A stretch of DNA of 64,000 nt from Paracoccus yibinensis (GCF_030846195.1 NZ_JAVCWH010000012.1:1-64000); one strand, 5' to 3'. Numbered from the stretch's first letter, positions 34,291 through 42,769 are shown. Numbers and translations: made by a program. The notes: generated from the sequence alone by a model not told the origin.

Positions 34291-35262
34291 CTAATTGTGA
34301 CATCCCGCGTGATTGTAAAGCCGCTTCCTGAACAGCTCCGGCTTTTGGCGTTGCCAGTCCTTGAGCGCGTGGATGGGTGATCTACCCTTCAAAACCGATT
34401 GCGGAAGTTGGCTGTTGTAGAGGTGGACATAGCGCAGGAGGGTCTGTTCCAGGTCCTCGCCGCTGTGGAAGCGGTGGCTCTGAAGGATGTCCTCGATCCG
34501 CCCGTTGAAGCGCTCGACCATGCCGTTGGTCTGTGGCCGCATCGGAGGCGCGAGGCGGTGCTCGATGCCAAGGTCGGCGCAGAGCAGGTCGAATTCGTGC
34601 TGGCCGGTGGCCGCGCGCTTGCGCAGGCCGAACAGGCGGTCGGTGAAAGCCTTGCCGTTATCCGTCAGCACGCGGGTGATCTTCATCGGTGCGGCACGCT
34701 CAAGGTCGCGCAGGAAACGACGCGCGTTGGCCGCGGTCTGCGCCGGATAGATGCGCACGAAGACCCACCGCGTGGCCCGGTCTATGGCCACGAAGAGGTA
34801 GCGGCGGCGGTCCTCGTCGGCCATCTGGGGCAGGTATTTGATGTCGATGTGCAGATAGCCGGGCTCGTAGGCCTTGAAGGTGCCGTGTGCGGGCTTCGGC
34901 TCGCAGGGCTTGAGCGCCTGCAGGTTGCCCACGCCGTGGCGCCGCAGGCAGCGGTCAAGGCCCGAGCGTGAGACACGCGGGTTGAGGAACTCGCGCACCA
35001 CCGCGAGCAGGTCGTCGAGCGGCAAGAGAAGCGCCTTGCGCAGCGCCACGGCGACCGCCTCTTGTGCCGACGTCAACGTCGTCTGCAAGCGATGCGGCGT
35101 GTGGCTCCGGTCGTGGACGTCGTCGCGACCCCGCCATTTCCAGACCGTCTGCTCGGAGATCCCGTAGCGCTCCGCCACCCGCCAGGCCGGTTCGCTGCTC
35201 GCCTGGATCGCGGCCCGGATCTTCGGTGTCGTGGTGGCCTGCTTGTGCAATGAAATCAGCAT
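34291..35262 (-). CDS. IS481-family transposase
   Basis: The product is 323 residues: N-terminal helix-turn-helix (AWRVAERYGISEQTVWKWRGR), DDE integrase core with HIDIKYLPQ, VLTDNGKAFTD and GMVERFNGRIED, and a C-terminal LKDWQRQKPELF. The stop lies just outside the element in the target duplication. It is the intact counterpart of the pseudogene at 32729. Confidence 0.93.
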   Translation of the reverse strand: MLISLHKQATTTPKIRAAIQASSEPAWRVAERYGISEQTVWKWRGRDDVHDRSHTPHRLQTTLTSAQEAVAVALRKALLLPLDDLLAVVREFLNPRVSRSGLDRCLRRHGVGNLQALKPCEPKPAHGTFKAYEPGYLHIDIKYLPQMADEDRRRYLFVAIDRATRWVFVRIYPAQTAANARRFLRDLERAAPMKITRVLTDNGKAFTDRLFGLRKRAATGQHEFDLLCADLGIEHRLAPPMRPQTNGMVERFNGRIEDILQSHRFHSGEDLEQTLLRYVHLYNSQLPQSVLKGRSPIHALKDWQRQKPELFRKRLYNHAGCHN

Positions 35263-35354
35263 GCTCGAACCCCCTCCCGAACATCGCGCAGGATCGACCT
35301 TGCCATGAACAGGGCAGACCGGCGAGGATCTATGTGATCATCCGGGATGGAACA
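34296..35354. mobile_element. IS481-family element, copy B (intact)
   Basis: The element is 1059 bp, inverted relative to copy A, with a perfect 6-bp target duplication CCTAAT (34290-34295 and 35355-35360). Its clean ends and intact transposase suggest it is the recent active copy. Confidence 0.92.
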
Positions 35355-35510
35355 CCTAATGAGCAATCGGCAGACCGAATTGTAGAGGGAACTCTGCTTC
35401 GGGCCATTGCAGAGACTAAAGACAATCGGATGGAAGATGATATCCGCGCCTATATGCTGAGCTTGCTGTATGACGAGTATCGCCAGCGTGGGAGACTTTG
35501 TCTTCAGTAG

Positions 35511-35907
35511 CCCTCGCAGTCCCCGGCTTGAGCCATCGTCGGGGTTATGTGGTCTAGGGGCCCGCAGCCGCCTTGTGCCGCACTTGGCACAGAGCTTCCG
35601 CAAGCTACCAGGCCAGTGCCTTCAAGCGGGGGCGGCAAAGGGGGCGAGGGGTTCGGCCGGCAGGACAGCGCATCATTCAGGGCGGGCTGAACCGCGCGAC
35701 ACGGCGAAGGTTCCAGGACGCGAAAGGCCCTTACAACCATGCCAGGTGCAAGGGCCTTCCATGAAGGAGTGCGCTTAACCCTCACCTTACCTGAACCGGG
35801 CCGTATAGCGAGGGTTCCAAGGCAACCGAAAATGTAACGGCGCCAAAGGATATATCCTGTTACAGTTCCATCACCCTCGCCATCTCCAGGCGGGCAGGAG
35901 GCTAAAA
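35511..35907. other. Intergenic stretch with one inverted repeat
   Basis: No gene is supported. A perfect 9-bp stem AAGGCCCTT / AAGGGCCTT (35724-35732 and 35750-35758) encloses 17 bases; it has no T-run. Confidence 0.5.
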
Positions 35908-36129
35908 ATGGCGCACAACGGCGAGACCGAGATCGAGATGGTCCAGCGTCATATCCGCCAAGGAGAGGAAAGCGTTACCTCTCAGCGCAAGATCGTGGCG
36001 AGCCTTCCACCGGACAGTGCCCTTGAAAAGACCGCGCGCCAGCTCTTGGTCCAGTTCGAAGACGCCTTGGAAAACCATCGCGCACATCTGACCCGGCTGC
36101 TGAACCAGCATCCGGAAGCAGGTCTGTAG
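35908..36129 (+). CDS. Small helical hypothetical protein
   Basis: The product is 73 residues, almost wholly helical (TEIEMVQRHIRQGEESVTSQRKIVASLPPDSALEKTARQLLVQFEDALENHRAHLTRLL). A good GGAGG ribosome-binding site precedes the ATG. Similar short helical proteins are common in alphaproteobacteria without assigned function. Single-gene unit. Confidence 0.7.
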   Translation: MAHNGETEIEMVQRHIRQGEESVTSQRKIVASLPPDSALEKTARQLLVQFEDALENHRAHLTRLLNQHPEAGL

Positions 36130-36366
36130 ACATTTCGCATTTCCTATCATTCAAGCCATTCAAGCCCGGTGGTTCAGATTAGCGAAGAACCAGCCTTAAC
36201 CCGCTTCCACCAGAAGGGAGGGCGGGGAAGACTGGCAAGACAACTGCAGGGCAAGCTGGAGCAGCGGCAAGTGTCGGGTAGGCGACACAACGCCCTCGGT
36301 TTCCTAAATACGCTTCTTCCAAGCAGGTCTATGGAAGTATCGTATTTTTTGTCAGAAGGCTAAAAA

Positions 36367-36600
36367 ATGCACTCTCGCCAGCATCAACCTTCTTCTCCCT
36401 TTTATGATCCTAAAAGGCGACTGACGGCCGAAGAGTGGGCCCTGATCATGAACGCCCTGCGTGCCTATCAGCACAATGATGCCTACCGCTCTCTTTATGA
36501 AAAGCTTGAAGCTTGGTCGATATCCCCGGTGACAGCTGAGCAACGCCTGTCCTCGTCCAGCCGGCCAAGAGCAGTTTTGCCTTCGTGTGACAGGGTTTGA
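36367..36600 (+). CDS. Small protein, paralogue of the product at 7368
   Basis: The product is 77 residues. RLTAEEWALIMNALRAYQHNDAYRSLYEKLEAW matches the core of the protein at 7368 (conserved Trp and HN-x-x-YR). A GAAGG ribosome-binding site lies upstream. The last 25 codons are low complexity and overlap, on the opposite strand, the 3' end of a tRNA-like sequence, so the C-terminus is probably extended by chance. Confidence 0.55.
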   Translation: MHSRQHQPSSPFYDPKRRLTAEEWALIMNALRAYQHNDAYRSLYEKLEAWSISPVTAEQRLSSSSRPRAVLPSCDRV

Positions 36601-36656
36601 ACCTGCGGCATCCGACATCCAGAGCCGGCGTGCTATCCAAGCTGCACTACACCCCG
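36583..36656 (-). tRNA. tRNA-Pro(TGG)-like gene, probably degenerate
   Basis: Read on the minus strand the 74 bases fold as a tRNA: D-stem GTGC/GCAC with GG in the loop, anticodon stem CCGGC/GTCGG with loop TCTGGAT (anticodon TGG), T-stem GCAGG/CCTGT with loop TTCAAAC. The acceptor stem (CGGGGTG against CACACGA) pairs at only about half its positions, position 33 is C rather than T, and no CCA is encoded. It is likely a decaying or plasmid-borne proline tRNA. Confidence 0.55.
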
Positions 36657-36788
36657 CAATAGATTTCCGCTCTCTTGCGGGGCGGTCCCAAAACTGGCAT
36701 CGCTATAGAACCTGGAGCCTTTTCCTAAGTCGATTGTTGTCACAAGTCCGGTGAACGACGTCATGAAGCCGTTACACCGTCTGGGGGA

Positions 36789-37076
36789 ATGATGACCCGT
36801 TCCGAATTGATTGAGCTTCTTGCTGACGAAAACCCGCATCTGTTTCGCCGTGACGTCGAGCGGATCGTAGACACAGTTTTCGATGAGATCATCGAGGCCA
36901 TGGCGCGCGGCAATAGGGTCGAACTGCGCGGCTTCGGGGCTTTTTCGGTAAAAAAGCGTGATGCCCGGAACGGCCGCAATCCCAGAACGGGGGAAGCGGT
37001 CGACGTGGACCAAAAACATGTGCCTTTCTTCAAGACAGGAAAGCTGTTGCGTGATCGGTTGAACGGGCGCGCTTGA
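36789..37076 (+). CDS. ihfB: Integration host factor beta subunit, plasmid copy
   Basis: The product is 95 residues, usual for Ihf[33 protein letters not shown], the DNA-intercalating arm ([17 protein letters not shown]) and the C-terminal [15 protein letters not shown], which is the IHF-beta form. It would pair with a chromosomal IhfA to bend DNA in replication, recombination and transcription. It is a single-gene unit upstream of segment III. A core ihfB is expected elsewhere, so this is taken as an extra copy. Confidence 0.9.
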   Translation: MMTRSELIELLADENPHLFRRDVERIVDTVFDEIIEAMARGNRVELRGFGAFSVKKRDARNGRNPRTGEAVDVDQKHVPFFKTGKLLRDRLNGRA

Positions 37077-37217
37077 CTGCCGATACGGCTTAAGGCTGCC
37101 CACACACGCCTATGCCCGGATCTTGTAACGCTACTTTTTGGAAACCGCACCTTCAGCGCAGATCCAGGTGGCCGGAGCCACAACTTTGCACACGTAAGGC
37201 GGATGATCATTTGCCCA

Positions 37218-37412
37218 GGCCAAGCGGTTCGACGAGACCTTTCCCGCCTTGGTCGAGGCCATGCGCAAGAATGGAGGGCGTCTAAAAAGCGGACAACCTG
37301 AGGGTTGCCGTGTCCCTGCGTCTGAACCAAAGCGTCATGGCTCGGTTCAGGCCAGCGGGCTTGGTTTGCAGACCCAGATGAACCGTGCTTTGCGCGATGC
37401 CACCAGTCTGTG
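37218..37412 (+). pseudogene. brnA remnant 3
   Basis: The bases match brnA from about codon 30 (CAGGCCAAGCGGTTCGACGAGAC) to its stop, with several indels and substitutions that break the frame (AATGGAGGGCGTCTAAAAAGCGGACAA region). It begins segment III and retains more of brnA than the copy at 28938. Confidence 0.75.
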
Positions 37413-38130
37413 ATCGAGGGGAAAGCTTTCCAGCCGAGCGACAAGAACTCGAAAACGGACAACACAAAAGGCTGCTCGGCTGATGGGATGGTTATGCCGG
37501 AGGGGTAGGCGCCGGCAACTTATCTAAATTAACAACTTCAAGTTGATTAATGAAGGAATTTTTCTCTCCATGGGTTTTGGCCGAACCCCAGACCTTGTCT
37601 CTACCCTGGGTCCGACTGCGTCGCGGCGGACATGAAGAAGTCAAAAGGAGGCAATGCACAGGCTTTGCAGGAGCAGAAGCAAGGAGAAAACGCACTGGCA
37701 GATAGCGCGGCCCCCCTGATGAGAACCGGACATGCAGCACCAGGAGGAGGGACAGGTGTAGGGCTCACTAGGTGTCAGTAAAAAGGAAGCCGCCGTGACC
37801 GTCTGACACAGCGACCTAAGCACAGTTATCAGAAGCCAGGGAGGGGCCTTCTCGAAATATGCTTAACCTACGGTAAAGCGCCCCTTCAGGCGGAGCTTTT
37901 TGCTGCGGCGCAGCCAGATCCTTGAAACCGGCAAGGAACAGCCGATGGGCGTAAATTCGTCAGCCAACAGGAATGTTCTGCAATAAGGTGACAGGCGTTT
38001 CCGAGGACCTGGGTTCAGAGTGACCGTCCCGAGTGCCTGGTTTTGGCAAAAGCCCTGCCCTTTCGGCGGGGCTTTTGCTGCGCCGCAGCCATCCCCTTGC
38101 TCAACCCCTGGCTGCACTGCAGCGGATATG
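37413..38130. repeat. Segment III: brnA downstream box, hairpin and terminator units
   Basis: Same order as segments I and II: inverted repeat CAGCCGAGC / GCTCGGCTG, GTTATGCCGGA, a degenerate hairpin near 37709-37745, the GACCTAAGCAC box, then near 37920-38076 a part matching 31380-31549. It lacks the GGAAC-N16-CGTT site and the 75-base core of small RNA 1. No gene is supported in this stretch. Confidence 0.7.
38048..38076 (+). terminator. Intrinsic terminator in segment III
   Basis: AAAAGCCCTGCC / GGCGGGGCTTTT with loop CTTTC, then GCTGCGCC. Equivalent to 31521-31549. Confidence 0.65.
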
Positions 38131-38881
38131 GGGTTTTATGACACGGACGAGGAAGAAGCAGGGTCAGCCAGAGGTTGTCGGGTGCAGGTGGGCTGCGGTG
38201 TTTCTGGCACAATGCTTCCGTCAACTGCCGCGCCAGCCCTTCAAGCGGAATGGCAGGAGCGTGGCCAAACAAAGACAGCCGATCAAGCTATTTGAATCCA
38301 CCCTCAGTGAACTGAGGGTGAAATATCCGGAAGCTTACTTACGTTTCTTCAATGCAGCCAATAGCCCGAGGCCGCCTATGAGCAGTGGTAATCCGGCGGG
38401 AACCGGAATTGGAGAAGGGTCTGGAGGTGTATCAGCTGCAGACAAACTGATGTTGTCAAAAGCAGCATATTCGCCTTGAATCAGATCGATTTGGAAGATT
38501 ACGTTTCCATTGGTGTTACCGACAGTACTGAGGCCAAAGTTTCCGCGAGTCCAAGAAAACGTATCTCTTGCCGATGCCTGACCAGTCAGATCAAAGCTAT
38601 CGAGGATTGACCCGGAGCCGATGCCAGCCACGCCACTTGGGTTATCGAAAAGAGAAAACCGGAAGATGGGCGCCTCTCCCCCAACAGGGATGAATGGTCC
38701 ACTAAATGTCGATAGATCGATACTCGAAATATCGATCCCGACATTAAAGAAGTCAAAAGATCCCACATTAAAAGAAAGACCCAATCGATCATCCTGGACA
38801 CGCTCAAGCATTCCAAGAGAAAAGTTTCCCCCAGTTCCTGACGGATCGCTCCAACCTGTCCCAAATGCTGCCGTTCCAGCC

Positions 38882-39931
38882 GGCTCTGTTGCACAAATCT
38901 CGTGAGGGATTCATGTTGTGAATCCAGCGTGGTAGCTGGGTGGCATGAGCAGACCCACACCCCCCGCCTACAAGACCAGGAACTGGCCAGCCTACAATGA
39001 AGCGCTGAAGCGCCGCGGCTCGCTTACGATCTGGTTCGATCCCACCATGACTTGGCATGCCGCGCCGACCGGCAAGCGCGGCAGACAGCCCGACTACAGC
39101 AATGCCGCAATCCAGACCTGCCTGACGATGAAGGTGTTGTTTGGCATGGCGCTCCGCCAGACGACCGGCTTTGTCGAGAGCCTGCTGCGGCTGATCGGTC
39201 TGGACTGGTCGGTGCCCGACTTCAGCACGCTGAGCCGACGCCAGAAGACCCTGAAGGTCAACATCCCCTATCGCGGATCGGAAGGCCCGCTGCATCTGCT
39301 GGTCGACAGCACCGGCATCAAGGTCGAGGGCGAAGGCGAGTGGAACGCTCGTAAGCACGGCGGCGCGAAACGGCGCGTCTGGCGCAAGATCCACATCGGA
39401 ATTGACGAGCAGATGCTGGAGATCCGCGCGGCAGAGTTCACCACCAGCGATGTCGGCGACGCGCCGATGCTGCCCGAACTGCTGGACCAGATCCCGCCCG
39501 ATCAGGAGATCGCAACTGTCACCGTCGATGGCGCCTTCGACACCCGCAAGTGCCACGAGGCCATCGCCGCCCGAGGCGCTGCGGCAATCATCCCGCCTCG
39601 CAAGAACGCCAAGCCTTGGAAGCCTGACACCCCTGGAGCGATCGCACGAAACGAAGCCCTCCGCGCATCACGGCGCTTCGGGCGGACCATCTGGCGACGA
39701 TGGAGCGGCTATCACCGCCGGAGCCGCGCAGAGACCAAGATGCACTGCGTCAAACTACTTGGCCAGCGGCTGACCGCCCGGGACTTCGACCGTCAGGTCG
39801 CAGAGTTCCAGGTCCGTGTCGCCGTGCTGAACGGCTTCACCGCGCTCGGCATACCCATCACGGAAGCCGTGGGATGAGTCTGTCCGGGGAAAGGGAAACC
39901 CCGGCAATCAGACGATTTGTGCAACAGAGCC
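38882..39931. mobile_element. Complete IS5-family insertion sequence
   Basis: The element is about 1050 bp with perfect 18-bp inverted ends (GGCTCTGTTGCACAAATC). The bases CCAGC lie at 38876-38880 and again at 39932-39936, so the duplication is offset by one base on the left. One intact transposase. Confidence 0.9.
38945..39877 (+). CDS. IS5-family transposase
   Basis: The product is 310 residues. It has the DUF4372/IS4-5 type N-terminus (RNWPAYNEALKRRGSLTIWFDPTM), catalytic Asp in HLLVDSTGIKVEGEGEW, Asp in VTVDGAFDTRKCHEAI, and the Y-x-x-R-x-x-x-E signature (YHRRSRAETKMHCVKLLG). No disruption is visible; it may be active. Confidence 0.94.
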   Translation: MSRPTPPAYKTRNWPAYNEALKRRGSLTIWFDPTMTWHAAPTGKRGRQPDYSNAAIQTCLTMKVLFGMALRQTTGFVESLLRLIGLDWSVPDFSTLSRRQKTLKVNIPYRGSEGPLHLLVDSTGIKVEGEGEWNARKHGGAKRRVWRKIHIGIDEQMLEIRAAEFTTSDVGDAPMLPELLDQIPPDQEIATVTVDGAFDTRKCHEAIAARGAAAIIPPRKNAKPWKPDTPGAIARNEALRASRRFGRTIWRRWSGYHRRSRAETKMHCVKLLGQRLTARDFDRQVAEFQVRVAVLNGFTALGIPITEAVG

Positions 39932-40133
39932 CCAGCTGACAGAAAAACCATTGCCGGAACAACTTCGGACCGCCTCAATCGGTCGGTTTCGGTGTAACGC
40001 ATTGTAGGAGCCTCCCATGCTGCCGTGATTGCCAGCATTCACAGAAGGCTGCTGGGCAGAAATCCATGAACACGCAAGTGGTTCTTTCCTGAAGCTGGTT
40101 AAGGCAAAGCCTGCTCAATGAGCTAGCATCCCA

Positions 40134-40158
40134 GGAACCGGATCATCAGGATCGCGTT
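40134..40158 (+). promoter_or_regulatory. GGAAC-N16-CGTT promoter of the FAD/NAD(P)-binding gene
   Basis: GGAAC at 40134-40138 and CGTT at 40155-40158 are 16 bases apart. The ribosome-binding site GGAGG starts 15 bases further on, giving a very short leader. Confidence 0.55.
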
Positions 40159-40183
40159 CGAGCGAGCGCTCTGGAGGATGAAG

Positions 40184-41764
40184 ATGATGAAGGTTGCCAT
40201 TGTCGGCACGGGTCCCACGGGCATCTACTGCCTTCAGCAGCTTCTGGCGACCGGGCGAGATCTGGCGGTCACGCTGTTCGAGAAGGGCGAAAAGGCCGGC
40301 ATCGGCATGCCCTATTCCCCTGAGCATGCAGGCAAGTTCATGTTGGCCAACATCGCCAGCATCGAGATCCCGCCGGTGGTGGAACCTTACCTTGACTGGC
40401 TGCAGGCCCAGCCCGAAGCGCGCCTGGTTTCCTTCGGACTGGAGCCCGAGGATCTCGACGATCGTCAGTTCACTCCCCGGCTTCTTCTGGGCGAGTATTA
40501 TCGCGCTCAGCTCCTGGCGCTTGTCGAAAGGGCTCGGGAAGGTGGGCATCAGATCGACATCCAGGAAAGCACCGAGGTGCTGGACATCCTGCCGCACCAG
40601 GAGGTGCTTCAGGTGAAGACCGCCAAGGGGTGGCACGGTCCCTTTGATCGGGTGATCCTGGCCACGGGACATGATTTCCCGGACGAAGACGAGGCCACCC
40701 GCAGCTATTACCCCAGCCCTTGGTCGGGTCTGATCGAAGCCTCCATCCCTGCGGTGCCGGTCGGCATCATGGGCACCTCGCTGAGTTCAATCGACGCCGC
40801 CATGGCGGTGGCAAACCAGCATGGACGGTTCCGCCGAAAGGACGACGACCTCTGCTTCGACATCGCGCCTGACACTGGCCTGCACATCACCCTCATGTCA
40901 CGCTCGGGCATCCTGCCGGAAGCAGACTTCTATTGCCCGATCCCCTACCACCCGCTGGCGGTTCTGACCGACGAGGCCGTGGCACGCTGTGCATCAGGGT
41001 CCTGCCCGCTTGACACGGTCTTCGATCTTGTCCGGGCCGAGATCCTCCATGCCGATCCAGCCTTCGCGCTGCGGATCGGCCTGGCGGGCCTGGATGCCGA
41101 CAGCTTCGCACCCGCCTATTTCGCGGCAAGGGAGGCCGCCGATCCCTTCCGTTGGGCGCGCCGGAACCTCGAGGAGGTAGAGCTGAACAAGGCGGACAAG
41201 GTCACTGTTCCCTGGCGTTATGCCCTGCTGCGGATGCATGAGAAGGTCGAGGCCATCGTCTCGGAACTTCCCGAGGCTGATCGCGAGCGGTTCGATGCGG
41301 GCCTCAAGAAGGTGTTTGTCGACAACTATGCCGCCGTGCCATCCGAATCCATCCGCAGGCTGCTGGCCCTTCGCGATGCCGGTGTCCTGTCGGTTCTGGC
41401 GCTTGGGGAGGATTACGACCTGAAGCGCGAGCCGTCGCGCACCCGGATCAAGACGCAAATGGACGAGCATGTGTTCGAAGTCTTCATCGATGCACGCGGC
41501 CAGAAGGCGCTGACCAGCAACGACATGCCTTTTCCGTCTCTCCGCGAGGCCTTGCTGCAAGCTGACCAAGAGGTGCCCGAGGTGGCCGAAGATTACAGCC
41601 TGATCGACGTGCCGGGCTATGCCGGGCGGCTGACGCTGGCCTCCATCCCCTACCTGATGCACGACCGGCCCTTCGTGCAGGGGATCACGGCCTGCCATGA
41701 CATTGCCGCAGCGATTGCGGTGGGTGCGGCAAAAGGCAGACGACGGCGGCTCGCGGCAGCGTAA
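40184..41764 (+). CDS. FAD/NAD(P)-binding protein (pyridine nucleotide-disulphide oxidoreductase-like)
   Basis: The product is about 526 residues. The N-terminus has the dinucleotide motif VAIVGTGPTGIYCLQQL followed by the acidic residue in LFEKGEKAGIGMPYSPEHA. A second nucleotide-binding pattern is near PVGIMGTSLSSIDAAMAV, and the C-terminus has FVQGITACHDIAAAIA. This is the FAD-NAD(P)-binding family (PF13454) of uncharacterised oxidoreductases; the substrate is unknown. ATG at 40184 or 40187 is best spaced from GGAGG; 40178 is also open. A stress-type promoter pattern lies directly upstream. Monocistronic. Confidence 0.85.
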   Translation: MMKVAIVGTGPTGIYCLQQLLATGRDLAVTLFEKGEKAGIGMPYSPEHAGKFMLANIASIEIPPVVEPYLDWLQAQPEARLVSFGLEPEDLDDRQFTPRLLLGEYYRAQLLALVERAREGGHQIDIQESTEVLDILPHQEVLQVKTAKGWHGPFDRVILATGHDFPDEDEATRSYYPSPWSGLIEASIPAVPVGIMGTSLSSIDAAMAVANQHGRFRRKDDDLCFDIAPDTGLHITLMSRSGILPEADFYCPIPYHPLAVLTDEAVARCASGSCPLDTVFDLVRAEILHADPAFALRIGLAGLDADSFAPAYFAAREAADPFRWARRNLEEVELNKADKVTVPWRYALLRMHEKVEAIVSELPEADRERFDAGLKKVFVDNYAAVPSESIRRLLALRDAGVLSVLALGEDYDLKREPSRTRIKTQMDEHVFEVFIDARGQKALTSNDMPFPSLREALLQADQEVPEVAEDYSLIDVPGYAGRLTLASIPYLMHDRPFVQGITACHDIAAAIAVGAAKGRRRRLAAA

Positions 41765-41845
41765 ACGGCACTCGCCGGTTCCCAAGGCCTCGCAGTGCTC
41801 CCAAGCGCTGACAGCTGCGGCCCAGGCCAGGCCGCAATCGACATC

Positions 41846-42250
41846 TCACGCCTGCCGTGCGGCGCATTCCTTCATGAACGCCAGAATATCGGATGCCCGC
41901 GGCGGGTGAAGAGGTGCATTGTTGTCGGCCGCCCAATCGAAGAGCGACGTCGTCTTCGAGTTGCCATAGCCCATCGACCATGTCGGAAAGCTGCGGGTTT
42001 CCGTCTGCTGCCGGTCCAAGACCTTGACATCACCGTGCCTGTCGTCTGACCTGATCCTGTTGAAGGCTTTCAGGACTTCAGCTTCCGGACCCTCGAGCCA
42101 CTGGTAATAGATGTCGCTTTCCCGGTGCAGGAAGCCGGTCAAACCCGCTGCCGTATTCTTGAGTCGCGATGTGACCAGAATATCGCGCTCGGCAGCCCCT
42201 CCCTTCGGCGTAAGCGCCTCACTTCGATAAAGGATTGCCATGTATTTCAT
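41846..42250 (-). CDS. BLUF-domain blue-light sensor
   Basis: The product is 134 residues and holds little more than a BLUF domain. The photoreaction residues are present: Tyr8 (AILYRSE), Asn32 (RLKNTAAG), Gln50 (YYQWLEGP), Trp91 and Met93 (FPTWSMGYG). BLUF domains bind FAD and signal blue light through hydrogen-bond switching at the Tyr/Gln pair. The lone domain must act through a partner protein. It is divergent from a single-domain response regulator 108 bases away, which is a candidate partner by position only. The start at 42250 has no strong ribosome-binding site. Confidence 0.85.
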   Translation of the reverse strand: MKYMAILYRSEALTPKGGAAERDILVTSRLKNTAAGLTGFLHRESDIYYQWLEGPEAEVLKAFNRIRSDDRHGDVKVLDRQQTETRSFPTWSMGYGNSKTTSLFDWAADNNAPLHPPRASDILAFMKECAARQA

Positions 42251-42358
42251 CCGCATGACGTCACCGGCATTTTTGTGCGTGTCAAGTAACATGTGAGTTG
42301 CCGGAACTCCTGCCAGTCCGCAGTCCTTTTGCCCGTGAACAAGCAAGGATCAGGCGGA

Positions 42359-42769
42359 ATGGACCGGCACAGCCCTTATGCCCTCGTGGCAGACGATGAC
42401 ACGCTCATCCGCATGGATGCCTGCGAGATCCTGAAGGAGGCGGGCTTTCGCTGCCACGACGCCGCAACGGCAGAGCAGGCCGTCGAGCTTCTCGGCAGTT
42501 TCGGTCAGAACATCCAACTGCTCTTCACGGACGTGAGCATGCCGCCGGGCAAGTTGACCGGGTTTGAACTGGCGCGGCACTGTGCGCAGAACTGGCCGCA
42601 TATCGGCATCCTTGTGGCCTCGGGTGGACCTCCGCCCGGTCCTGGGGACATGCCAGACGGTGCCCTCTTCATCAGCAAGCCCTTTACGCCGGACGTAGTT
42701 CGCGAGCACCTGATGAAGATCCTGCCTGAAGGACAGCGGCCGGAGCCCCTTGAGAACGGGGCAGACTAA
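42359..42769 (+). CDS. Single-domain response regulator
   Basis: The product is 136 residues, one receiver: acidic residues in ALVADDDTLIRMD, phospho-acceptor Asp58 (LLFTDVSMP), Lys107 (FISKPFTP). No output domain. The insert VASGGPPPGPGDMPDGA is unusual. AAGGA precedes the ATG. It ends 25 bases before the glyoxalase-like gene, so the two are probably co-transcribed. It may act as a phosphate sink or shuttle; partners are not in view except the hybrid kinase at 129. Confidence 0.85.
   Translation: MDRHSPYALVADDDTLIRMDACEILKEAGFRCHDAATAEQAVELLGSFGQNIQLLFTDVSMPPGKLTGFELARHCAQNWPHIGILVASGGPPPGPGDMPDGALFISKPFTPDVVREHLMKILPEGQRPEPLENGAD

Larger units (their letters stand above)
33867..35510 (+). 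pseudogene. Response regulator gene split by IS481 copy B
   Basis: The 5' part (33867-34295) encodes a receiver: MTFKPLRILLVEDDFF, phospho-acceptor Asp55 in AAILDVLV, Lys100 in YAKPSPAT, then a helical linker. IS481 copy B follows at 34296-35354. Taking out the element and one copy of the CCTAAT duplication, the frame continues in 35361-35510 (EQSADRIVEGTLLRAIAETKDNR...YDEYRQRGRLCLQ) to a stop. The rejoined protein has about 192 residues: one receiver plus a C-terminal helical extension. As it stands the ORF ends in 12 or so IS-derived residues at 34331 and may still make a receiver. Confidence 0.8.
38335..40002 (-). pseudogene. VPLPA-type CTERM surface protein split by IS5
   Basis: The gene starts at 40002 (GGAGG upstream) with MRYTETDRLRRSEVVPAMVFLSAG, is interrupted by the IS5 element, and resumes at about 38880 with TAAFGTGWSDPSGTGGNFSLGMLERVQ in the same frame once the element and a short duplication (GCTGG) are removed. 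The 3' part has a beta-rich domain and a sorting signal PVPAGLPLLIGGLGLLAAL with terminal KKRK. The intact ancestor had about 200 residues and was probably exported and exosortase-processed. Confidence 0.75.

Noticed and set aside
12335..37790. Plus-strand small ORFs starting MKKAE or MKKSK in each repeat segment
   Set aside because: Frames start alike in segments I, II and III, but there is no ribosome-binding site, and conservation follows the hairpins rather than codons; treated as part of the repeat.
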